Assembly: GCA_964624765.1 (NCBI GenBank)
Contig: CAZUZO010000102.1
Span: forward strand, 1-12,880
Direction: 5' to 3'
DNA: 12,880 bases
From: JAGTVB01 sp964624765
GTDB taxonomy: Bacteria > Pseudomonadota > Gammaproteobacteria > HK1
The notes below the pieces were generated by a model. The model saw only the letters and a program-made list of their open reading frames with translations, made no database searches and was not told the DNA's origin. Below, in pieces: positions 1 through 5,591 of the stretch. Position 1 is the stretch's first letter; every line of letters begins with the position of its first letter. Position numbers and translations under genes: made by a program.

Positions 1-223
1 GGGGCGAGTAACAACCGGAGTGTACAAGGGAGTACATGAGGATTGCGAGCCACCGGGCAACGCAGCTATGGCAAGCACAGTAATTTTTACCGTGAAAATC
101 CCGATTTTCATTTTCGGGGGTGGCTACATCCCTCGGCCATGACGGTTTAAAACAGCTTCTAAGGTGCACGCGGGTGCGGGTGCGGTTGCCGGGGGGCGTG
201 ACATCGGGGCACGGAGACGCGAC
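1..223. other. Leader region upstream of the pteridine reductase, no assigned gene
   Basis: No known gene is recognised. Two short palindromes are visible: TGTAC(21-25)/GTACA(32-36), and a 7-bp stem with a CCCG loop at 93-110 (TGAAAAT / ATTTTCA). A plus-strand frame is open from the window edge to a TGA at 140-142; its tail includes MASTVIFTVKIP. A second frame stops at 37-39. Near 170-188 there are three imperfect copies of the hexamer GCGGGT. The region could be the end of a mobile or repeated element, or a structured leader. The sequence alone does not decide. Confidence 0.35.
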
Positions 224-979
224 ATGGTGACAGATCGCCTGACGTTAACAGGAAAGGTGGCCCTCGTGACGGGCGGGGCTCAGCGCATCGGGGCTGTTGT
301 TACGCGTACCCTGCATGCTGAAGGTATGGCTATCGCCCTGACCTATCGCAATTCCCGAACCGCGGCTGAGGCCTTGCGAGATGAGCTTAACATGCAACGA
401 CCCGGTTCGGTGCATCTGTTTCAGTGCGATTTGCTCGTGACCAAGCTCATCCCAAAATTGTTGGAGCGTGTCATAGGAGCCTTCGGACGATTAGATACAT
501 TGGTGAACAATGCATCGACCTTTTATCCCAGTGCCATCGGTTCTGTCACCGAGTCGGTGTGGGAGGATCTGATGGGGACGAATCTCAAGGCTCCCCTGTT
601 CTTGTCTCAGGGAGCGGCTCCTCACCTGGCGGCCTGCCGTGGCAATATAGTCAATATCAGCGACATTCATGGCATCCGACCTCTGAAGCAGCATGCGGTT
701 TATTGTGCGGCCAAGGCCGGCCTGATCATGCTGACGAGGAGCCTCGCCTGCGATCTGGGGCCCGAGGTGCGTGTCAATGCCGTGGCGCCTGGTGCCATTC
801 TGTGGCCGGAGCGCGGCCTGGACCAATTAAGTCGACAGCGGATTCTGTCGCGTACCGCTCTGAGACGTCAAGGTCGACCGGAGGATGTGGCCAACGCGAT
901 CTTGTTTCTGGTCAGGGATGCGGCCTATACCACTGGCGACGTGATCTTCGTAGATGGTGGGCACCTGCTCGGTGCGTAG
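224..979 (+). CDS. folM: Pteridine reductase, short-chain dehydrogenase family (FolM/PTR1-like)
   Basis: NAD(P)H-dependent SDR enzyme of 251 residues, predicted to reduce dihydropterins (dihydromonapterin) or dihydrofolate in the cytoplasm. It has the pteridine-reductase form of the nucleotide motif, TGGAQRIG at 16-23, with Arg where classical SDRs usually have Gly. NNASTFYP follows at 95-102. Catalytic D147, Y160 and K164 have the same Asp-13-Tyr-4-Lys spacing as Leishmania PTR1, and APGAILWPE (188-196) is typical of the group. The ATG at 224 was chosen because GGAGA lies just upstream (213-217) and homology begins at its first residues. A GTG at 164 would add 20 Gly/Ala/Arg-rich residues with no family match. 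It is convergent with the Nudix gene and lies near folK and folB. The symbol folM is by family; DHFR-like versus monapterin reductase activity cannot be separated here. Confidence 0.85.
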   Translation: MVTDRLTLTGKVALVTGGAQRIGAVVTRTLHAEGMAIALTYRNSRTAAEALRDELNMQRPGSVHLFQCDLLVTKLIPKLLERVIGAFGRLDTLVNNASTFYPSAIGSVTESVWEDLMGTNLKAPLFLSQGAAPHLAACRGNIVNISDIHGIRPLKQHAVYCAAKAGLIMLTRSLACDLGPEVRVNAVAPGAILWPERGLDQLSRQRILSRTALRRQGRPEDVANAILFLVRDAAYTTGDVIFVDGGHLLGA

Positions 980-1127
980 TACGCCTGCGGGAACTATCAA
1001 ACATGATTGAACACGAGCGTTGAAACGGCGCGGCGGGCGACGGTGGCAAAACGGTCAGAGGGGGCACTCTGCCCTGGGGGTGGCTAGCGCGCAACGGCTT
1101 TTGGAGACGACCAGTGCACCGGGATCG

Positions 1128-1679
1128 TCAGGGGCGTGGTTCTCCCGGTCGGCGCCAAATGGCTTCATTGTGCATGCGAAAGGTTCCGGCGCGCCGATCC
1201 TCGAAAAACAGCACCAGCGTTTGCTCCACGGCTGGAAAGGCTAGGCTTTCCCACGGGATTTCCGATTCTCGAAAAAGCTGCACCTCCAAGCTTTCGCTAC
1301 CCGGAGCATAATCGAGGGCGAGCAGACGCGCGCGAAACATGAGATAGACTTGGTTGATTCGCGGGATATCGAGCAATGAGAAGGGTGCGTCAATGGCAAC
1401 CCGCGCGTTGGCTTCCTCGAGGGTCTCTCGCGCCGCTGCTTCTGCGGTCGTTTCCCCGTTTTCCAGGAAACCTGCCGGTAAGGTCCACATGCCGTACCGG
1501 GGCTCGATGGCGCGGCGACAAAGCAGAATCTGATCCTGCCATTGGGGGATGCACCCGGTCACGAGCTTGGGATTCTGGTAGTGCGTAGTGTGGCAGGCAT
1601 AGCAAACGTAACGGGGCCTGTCATCACCGGCGGGGATGCGCAGCACCAGCCGGTTACCGCAGTTACTGCAATAGTTCAT
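1128..1679 (-). CDS. Nudix hydrolase with N-terminal zinc ribbon
   Basis: Protein of 183 residues that should hydrolyse a nucleoside-diphosphate-linked substrate. The N-terminus is a zinc ribbon (C4, C7, C26, C29), followed by YQNPK at 34-38, characteristic of the Nudix_N_2 group. The Nudix box starts at G70: G-x5-E76-x7-R84 E85-x2-E88 E89, with the metal-binding REXXEE core intact. The box glycine after EE is replaced (EEAN, N91). It lies on the same strand as folB-folK but is separated from folK by a 91-bp gap holding a terminator-like repeat, so it is probably transcribed separately. Upstream of the ATG only a weak ribosome site (AAGAG) is visible. Homologues are often annotated as ADP-ribose pyrophosphatases. 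The folate neighbourhood also allows dihydroneopterin triphosphate pyrophosphatase (FolQ-like); that is inference. Confidence 0.85.
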   Translation of the reverse strand: MNYCSNCGNRLVLRIPAGDDRPRYVCYACHTTHYQNPKLVTGCIPQWQDQILLCRRAIEPRYGMWTLPAGFLENGETTAEAAARETLEEANARVAIDAPFSLLDIPRINQVYLMFRARLLALDYAPGSESLEVQLFRESEIPWESLAFPAVEQTLVLFFEDRRAGTFRMHNEAIWRRPGEPRP

Positions 1680-1709
1680 GGCTTGGCTCTTGAAAGATCC
1701 TCTGCGAGG

Positions 1710-1769
1710 TTGTGAAAAAACCTGCTATCCAACCCGATAGCGGCGTTGGACGGTATTGGCTCCTCAAGT
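1710..1769 (+). repeat. Dispersed repeat, copy A (left half)
   Basis: Left half of a repeat family seen four times in the window. It starts TTGTGAAAAAACC (1710-1722) and matches the left end of copy D through the CCCGATAGCGGCGTTGG block to GGCTCCTC. It ends two bases before the folK stop codon. Compared with D, the hairpin arms differ on both sides yet still pair (GCTATC/GATAGC), which suggests the stem is maintained. Confidence 0.7.
1715..1741 (-). terminator. Intrinsic terminator for folB-folK, supplied by repeat copy A
   Basis: Read on the minus strand, downstream of the folK stop (1771), there is a 6-bp stem (1741-1736 with 1729-1724, GCTATC/GATAGC) with a 6-base loop. It is followed by AGG and six T residues (1720-1715). 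This is a rho-independent terminator layout, although the stem is short and three bases separate it from the T run. It would separate folK from the Nudix gene. Confidence 0.55.
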
Positions 1770-1770
1770 C

Positions 1771-2283
1771 TTAGCTGGCTACGGCCAGTATCCCTGTGAA
1801 ATCGAAATCCACTGGCCGCAGTGGCTCTTGCAAGGTAGCGTGTTGCGCCCACAGTTGCCCAAACGTCTGCTGTTGGACCGGGTGCGTGAGGTCTGCCGCC
1901 AGCTCAGCGAGCGGGCCGAGGACAAAAGCTTGGGTGAGGATCTCTGACCGCGGAAGAGACAAGTTGTCGGTGGTCAATATCATATCGTCGTACAGAAGCA
2001 GGTCCAGATCCAGAGTACGAGAGCCATAACGGGCGCCCTCTCGAATGCGGCCACAGCGATCTTCGATGCTGCGCAGCTGTTCTGCGACCGTGAGCGGTGG
2101 TTCATGGGTGGAAAAGCTGGCGACTAGGTTATAGAAGGGGTTGCCGGCAAAACCCACGGCGTCGCTCTCATAGACCGTGGAGACGCGCAGGCGCCCGTAG
2201 TGAGCGGAAAGCAGCGCGACGGCCTGCGCGATATGTTTCTCGCGTTGGATATTGCTCCCGATGCTTACGAATGCCTCAGCCAT
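1771..2283 (-). CDS. folK: 2-amino-4-hydroxy-6-hydroxymethyldihydropteridine pyrophosphokinase (HPPK)
   Basis: Transfers pyrophosphate from ATP to 6-hydroxymethyl-7,8-dihydropterin, the step before dihydropteroate synthase in folate synthesis; cytosolic. The 170-residue length is close to the usual 160-170. SIGSN at 7-11 and the family signature RYGSRTLDLDLLLY (85-98) are present, with the magnesium-binding D92 and D94. NPFYNLV (48-54) is the conserved substrate-side segment. The start codon lies inside the 3' end of folB with an 8-base overlap, so translation is probably coupled. The final codons abut repeat copy A, whose hairpin and T tract probably end the transcript. Confidence 0.95.
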   Translation of the reverse strand: MAEAFVSIGSNIQREKHIAQAVALLSAHYGRLRVSTVYESDAVGFAGNPFYNLVASFSTHEPPLTVAEQLRSIEDRCGRIREGARYGSRTLDLDLLLYDDMILTTDNLSLPRSEILTQAFVLGPLAELAADLTHPVQQQTFGQLWAQHATLQEPLRPVDFDFTGILAVAS

Positions 2284-2641
2284 GGGTGACCGCGATGCCT
2301 CGCTCGATGAGGACGCCGACGTCTCTAGCGCCCCGTACCGCCCCCGGCTTGTTCAACCGTAATCGGAGCCAAGGCACCTGAAATTCCTCAATAATCAATG
2401 CCGCGATCCGCTCGGCCAAGGTTTCCACCAGATGGAATTCGCTCGAGGATACGAAGTCGATGACGCGTTTGGCCACCGCTTTATAATTCAGGGCATCCTC
2501 GATGCGATCGGTCTTAGCCGCGGCCGCTACATCGGCCATTATTTCCAGATCGATGACGACGGTTTGTCGTATCTGGCGCTCCCAATCGTAGATGCCGATG
2601 ACGGTTTCAACGCGCAGGTCGTTTAGGTAGACGATATCCAT
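2276..2641 (-). CDS. folB: Dihydroneopterin aldolase
   Basis: Cleaves 7,8-dihydroneopterin to 6-hydroxymethyl-7,8-dihydropterin and glycolaldehyde, supplying the substrate of FolK. The 121 residues match the usual length. Visible family features are the N-terminal VIGIYDWERQIRQ (14-26) with the active-site glutamate E21, NYKAV (52-56), LVETLAERIA (71-80) and the C-terminal KPGAVRGARDVGV block (98-110) with the conserved lysine. AGAGAAG-like sequence AGAGAAG lies just upstream of the ATG on the minus strand. It is the first gene of the folB-folK unit and is divergent from plsY. Epimerase activity (FolX-like) cannot be excluded, but the overlap with folK favours the aldolase. Confidence 0.93.
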   Translation of the reverse strand: MDIVYLNDLRVETVIGIYDWERQIRQTVVIDLEIMADVAAAAKTDRIEDALNYKAVAKRVIDFVSSSEFHLVETLAERIAALIIEEFQVPWLRLRLNKPGAVRGARDVGVLIERGIAVTHG

Positions 2642-2927
2642 CGATGACTTCTCTGGCGGTGACGATCGCGTTGGCGGCTCCGGTGAGCGTTACTGTCCTC
2701 TCTTGGCTTGCGCCCCTTGGGGCGGGTGCCGATCGAACGCTCGGTACACGCCGGACCAAACGATAGCTCTGCGAGGCTGTTGGCGAAGCAGGGCAAGGAC
2801 GGCCTGCCGGGCCAACGGGCGGCTCGCTCTGGTGTCTGCCAAGTATAACCCGCTTGCCGGGCTGACACAGGTCCAGCCAGCACATCCGCTCTTGACCCTT
2901 GCCAGCGCAAGCGGTCCAATAGCCACC
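2642..2927. other. Divergent intergenic region folB | plsY, no gene seen
   Basis: This 286-bp gap must hold the start signals for folB (leftward) and plsY (rightward). The open frames through it are high-GC shadows without family resemblance. A 5-bp hairpin CTTGC/GCAAG sits at 2898-2911. TATAAC at 2844-2849 and TTGACC at 2892-2897 are isolated promoter-like hexamers without good partners. No promoter is called. Confidence 0.5.
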
Positions 2928-3527
2928 ATGATCGTGCTCGGTTTTGCCCTGATCGTATTGGCCTATTTATCCGGATCGTTGTCTTCGGCCGTGATCGTGT
3001 GTCGGGTGATGGGGTTACCCGATCCGCGTACCCAGGGTTCGGGCAATCCCGGTGCGACCAACGTGCTGCGTCTCGGTGGGAAGAGGGCCGCGGCCGTGAC
3101 GCTGGCGGCGGATATCCTTAAAGGTTGTATCCCGGTTTTACTAGCCCGGTCCCTCACGGACGCCCCCCTTATCCCGGCGGGTGCCGCACTCGCTGCGTTT
3201 CTGGGCCACCTGTATCCGGTGTTTTTTCATTTCCAAGGGGGCAAAGGGGTGGCTACAGCTTTCGGCAGCGTCCTCGGACTGGCATCGGTCGTCGCGCTGG
3301 CGATGGTCGTTACGTGGCTCAGCGTTGCCCTGCTGTTTCGCTACTCCTCCCTGTCGGCCTTGATCACGGCCCTTCTGGCGCCGCTCTATGCGTTTCTATT
3401 GACGCAGGAGACCCTCTATGTCTCGGTCATTGGCCTGATCAGCATCCTTACCATCTGGCGCCACCGCGGCAATCTGCGGCGTTTGGTGGCAGGCACCGAA
3501 CAAAAGATCGGCGTTCGTTCAGGATAA
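2928..3527 (+). CDS. plsY: Glycerol-3-phosphate acyltransferase PlsY (acyl-phosphate dependent)
   Basis: Inner-membrane enzyme that transfers an acyl group from acyl phosphate to sn-glycerol 3-phosphate, the first step of phospholipid synthesis with PlsX as partner. The 199 residues show alternating hydrophobic segments. All conserved loop motifs are visible: motif 1 GSGNPGATN (37-45), motif 2 GHLYPVF and GGKGVAT (93-110), motif 3 RYSSLSAL (138-145), and the C-terminal HRGNLRRL..GTE (179-191). The ATG at 2928 was chosen because the family starts with the first membrane segment here. The frame is open 75 codons further upstream, but that stretch lacks family similarity, and no strong ribosome site is visible. 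Its 3' end overlaps the 3' end of tsaD by 9 bases. Confidence 0.95.
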   Translation: MIVLGFALIVLAYLSGSLSSAVIVCRVMGLPDPRTQGSGNPGATNVLRLGGKRAAAVTLAADILKGCIPVLLARSLTDAPLIPAGAALAAFLGHLYPVFFHFQGGKGVATAFGSVLGLASVVALAMVVTWLSVALLFRYSSLSALITALLAPLYAFLLTQETLYVSVIGLISILTIWRHRGNLRRLVAGTEQKIGVRSG

Positions 3528-4532
3528 CCCGATGCTGCTCAAAGGCCACCGCGGTCTGACGAAAAACGCAAGGGCGGTCTCAGCGCCCGCCTGCAACCGG
3601 CGATAGCCAGCGTAGGCGATCATCGCCCCGTTATCGGTACAAAATTCCACACGCGGATAGTAAGCTAACACCTGCCGGCGCTGGGCGAGCTGGCTAAGGG
3701 CCGCGCGTAAGCGACGATTGGCGCCGACGCCGCCCGCAACGATTAAACGCGGCATTCCGGTCTCATCGAGGGCACGGTCACACTTTTTCACCAGTGTGGC
3801 TACCACGGCCTCCTCAAACGCCCGGGCGATGTCGGCCTTGGTGGCCGGATCGCTGCCGTGGCGGCGCAGGGTGTAGAGGGCGTGGGTCTTAAGACCGCTA
3901 AAGCTTAGGTCAAGACCCGGTCGGTCGGTCATCGGGCGCGGGAAGTGAAAGCGGTTGGGGTTGCCTGATTCTGCCAGCTTGGCCAGCGATGGTCCGCCAG
4001 GATAAGGTAGCCCGAGCAGGCTTGCGGTCTTATCGAACGCCTCGCCTGCGGCATCGTCAAGAGACTCTCCCACAATCCGATAACAGCCGAAGGCCTCCAC
4101 GGCGATTAGTTGGGTATGGCCTCCCGAGACGAGCAAGGCGAGGAACGGGAAACGCGGCGCCTCCGGCTCCAGCATGGGAGCCAGCAGGTGCGCTTCGATA
4201 TGGTGAATACCGATGGCCGGCACGTTCCAGGCAAAAGCAAGGCTGCGGCCGATGGCCGCACCGACCAAAAGAGCGCCGACTAACCCTGGGCCGGCGGTAT
4301 ACGCAACGCCGTCGACGGTTGCGGGTAGGGTCTTGGCTTGCTTCATGACTCGATCGAGTAAAGGCAGAAGCTTGCGTACATGGTCACGGGAGGCAAGCTC
4401 GGGGACGACCCCCCCATAGGGTGCGTGAATGGCAGCCTGGCTAAACACCTCGTGGGCCAGCAGACCTTGGCGCGAGTCGTATACGGCCACGCCGGTCTCG
4501 TCACACGATGTCTCGATACCCACCACGCGCAT
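3519..4532 (-). CDS. tsaD: tRNA N6-adenosine threonylcarbamoyltransferase TsaD
   Basis: Catalytic ASKHA-fold subunit that, with TsaB and TsaE, transfers threonylcarbamoyl from threonylcarbamoyl-AMP to A37 of tRNAs reading ANN codons. The 337 residues equal the E. coli length. Features include GIETSCDET (5-13), metal-binding H111 and H115 in HIEAH, SGGHTQL (136-142), GESLDDAAGEAFDK (155-168), DLSFSGLKT (208-216), AGGVGANRRL (266-275) and D300 in CTDNGAM. It is divergent from rpsU: its start codon lies 28 bp from the -35 box of the rpsU promoter, so the two promoters must be close. One of its substrates, a CAT-anticodon tRNA, is encoded 4.7 kb away. Confidence 0.97.
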   Translation of the reverse strand: MRVVGIETSCDETGVAVYDSRQGLLAHEVFSQAAIHAPYGGVVPELASRDHVRKLLPLLDRVMKQAKTLPATVDGVAYTAGPGLVGALLVGAAIGRSLAFAWNVPAIGIHHIEAHLLAPMLEPEAPRFPFLALLVSGGHTQLIAVEAFGCYRIVGESLDDAAGEAFDKTASLLGLPYPGGPSLAKLAESGNPNRFHFPRPMTDRPGLDLSFSGLKTHALYTLRRHGSDPATKADIARAFEEAVVATLVKKCDRALDETGMPRLIVAGGVGANRRLRAALSQLAQRRQVLAYYPRVEFCTDNGAMIAYAGYRRLQAGAETALAFFVRPRWPLSSIGLS

Positions 4533-4559
4533 GCCCGCAGCCCCGCCCCCGTGCGGCAG

Positions 4560-4589
4560 TTTACAGTGAAAGTGAATGACCTATATACT
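4560..4589 (+). promoter_or_regulatory. Sigma-70 promoter of the rpsU-yqeY-dnaG-rpoD operon
   Basis: TTTACA (4560-4565) and TATACT (4584-4589) each match the consensus at 5 of 6 positions and are separated by 18 bases in an AT-rich stretch. The predicted start is near 4596, leaving a leader of about 55 bases before rpsU. No CTG-N10-CAG LexA box was found in 4533-4650. Confidence 0.7.
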
Positions 4590-4633
4590 ATTTTGTTTGG
4601 TATGAATTGGCTAATTTTGATTCAGGAGGCGCA

Positions 4634-4669
4634 ATGAACGGGGATAGTAGATGCCGAGTGTGCGTTTAA
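4634..4669 (+). CDS. Possible 11-codon leader peptide overlapping the rpsU start
   Basis: The strongest Shine-Dalgarno in the rpsU leader, AGGAGG (4624-4629), does not serve rpsU. It lies 4 bases before an ATG at 4634 that opens MNGDSRCRVCV, ending at TAA 4667-4669. This frame is out of phase with rpsU and overlaps its first 19 bases. rpsU has its own GGGGA (4640-4644), which lies inside the small frame. Ribosomes on the short frame would cover or deliver to the rpsU start, so it could set S21 output. The spacing is tight, and no homology can be assessed for so short a frame. Confidence 0.3.
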   Translation: MNGDSRCRVCV

Positions 4670-4917
4670 GAGAGAACGAATCATTCGATGTCGCCATGAG
4701 GCGTTTCAAGCGAGCTTGCGAAAAGGCGGGGGTCCTCACCGAGGTTCGCCGGCGCGAGTATTACGAGAAGCCCACCACGGTGCGAAAACGTAAGGCGGCA
4801 GCGGCAGTGAAGCGACACCTAAAAAAGCTAGCGCGCGAGGCGATGCGGAAAAGGCAGCGGGCAGGGCAACGGACTCCCTTGCGCTATGGTTTGCAGCGTG
4901 AGGGGGGCTTTGGTTGA
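4651..4917 (+). CDS. rpsU: 30S ribosomal protein S21
   Basis: Small basic protein of the 30S subunit, needed for initiation on natural mRNAs. Residues 1-70 align with E. coli S21 (RENESFDVAMRRFKRACEKAGVL, shown here only as RENESFDVA at 7-15, EVRRREYYEKPTT at 31-43, VKRHLKKLARE at 53-63). At 88 residues it is about 17 longer than the 71-residue E. coli protein; the extra C-terminal tail begins near AGQRTPLRYG and ends in Gly-Gly-Phe-Gly. The start follows GGGGA (4640-4644) at 6 bases. It is the first gene of the operon, 21 bases before yqeY. Confidence 0.96.
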   Translation: MPSVRLRENESFDVAMRRFKRACEKAGVLTEVRRREYYEKPTTVRKRKAAAAVKRHLKKLAREAMRKRQRAGQRTPLRYGLQREGGFG

Positions 4918-4938
4918 TGTGACATAGGAAGCTTCACG

Positions 4939-5397
4939 ATGCCCGATGCCCTCAAACTACGTATCCAAGAGGATGTGAAGACCGCTATGCGAGCACGGGA
5001 TCAAGCGCGTTTAGGGGTATTGCGCTTGGTTTCTGCGGCGATCAAACAGCAGGAGATCGACACCCGATCGGTCCTTGACGATGGTGGCGTGGTTGCCGTC
5101 TTGCACAAAATGCTCAAACAGCGTCGGGATGCCGAGGCGCAGTTTCGTTCTGCGGGGCGTCAGGATTTGGCGGATCAGGAAGCCTTCGAGATTCAGCTGA
5201 TTGAAGGTTACATGCCGCAACGGTTGAGTCAGGCCGAGCTGAAGTCCCTTGTTGAAGGCGTCATAAGGGAAGTGGATGCAAGGTCCATGAAAGACATGGG
5301 CAAAGTGATGGCCGTCTTGAAGGCGAAGCTTCAGGGGCGCGCCGACCTCGGTGCGGTGAGTGCCTTGGTAAAGGAGCAACTCAAAGCTTGTGAATAG
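4939..5397 (+). CDS. yqeY: GatB/YqeY domain protein
   Basis: Stand-alone protein of 152 residues resembling the C-terminal tRNA-binding domain of GatB, the amidotransferase subunit. Its exact role is not established; tRNA binding is the family-based guess. The whole length matches the family: LKLRIQEDVKTAMRARD (5-21), RLGVLRLVSAAIKQQEID (24-41), a helical middle, EGYMPQRLS (89-97) and the C-terminal KDMGKVM (118-124) segment. The ribosome site AGGAAG (4926-4931) lies 7 bases from the ATG. Its position between rpsU and dnaG is normal for many gammaproteobacteria. The stop codon falls inside the first bases of repeat copy B (TTGTGAATAG), so the repeat has probably shaped the last codons. Confidence 0.93.
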   Translation: MPDALKLRIQEDVKTAMRARDQARLGVLRLVSAAIKQQEIDTRSVLDDGGVVAVLHKMLKQRRDAEAQFRSAGRQDLADQEAFEIQLIEGYMPQRLSQAELKSLVEGVIREVDARSMKDMGKVMAVLKAKLQGRADLGAVSALVKEQLKACE

Positions 5398-5523
5398 ACC
5401 GACTGCGCTTCCCGATAACGGTATTGGGGGGTGCTGGCTCCTCGCCTATCGAGGGGCCAAGTCTTGTCAGCGCCTGGTGTTGGGCACCTCGAGCTCGGGG
5501 CGCTTATGCCGGGCTCTTCACAA
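5388..5523 (+). repeat. Dispersed repeat, copy B (full length, diverged) in the yqeY-dnaG gap
   Basis: Full-length copy of 136 bp. The left end TTGTGAA is at 5388-5394 and the right end TTCACAA at 5517-5523. Shared internal blocks with copy D include CCCGATAaCGG, GGTGCTGGCTCCTCGCCTATCGA and a degenerate right half. Relative to the other copies, both T tracts are destroyed: the left A run reads GAATAGACC and the right end reads GGCTCTTCAC. The left hairpin arms no longer pair fully. It begins inside the last codons of yqeY and ends 68 bases before dnaG. Confidence 0.65.
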
Positions 5524-5591
5524 CCTCTCGGTGGATCGAGCTGGCCGCCACCCGCTTACACGGGTGGGCGCATGACTTGGGTGAGGTGGGG

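Noticed and set aside
2703..2927. N-terminal extension of PlsY by 75 residues
   Set aside because: The extension is not membrane-like or family-like, and the conserved first helix begins at ATG 2928.
4533..4650. LexA operator before rpsU, as in E. coli
   Set aside because: No CTG-N10-CAG pattern was found in the intergenic region.
5424..5591. Longer DnaG start adding 56 N-terminal residues
   Set aside because: The added part is a translation of repeat copy B and has no similarity to primase; the E. coli-like N-terminus starts at the GTG 5592.
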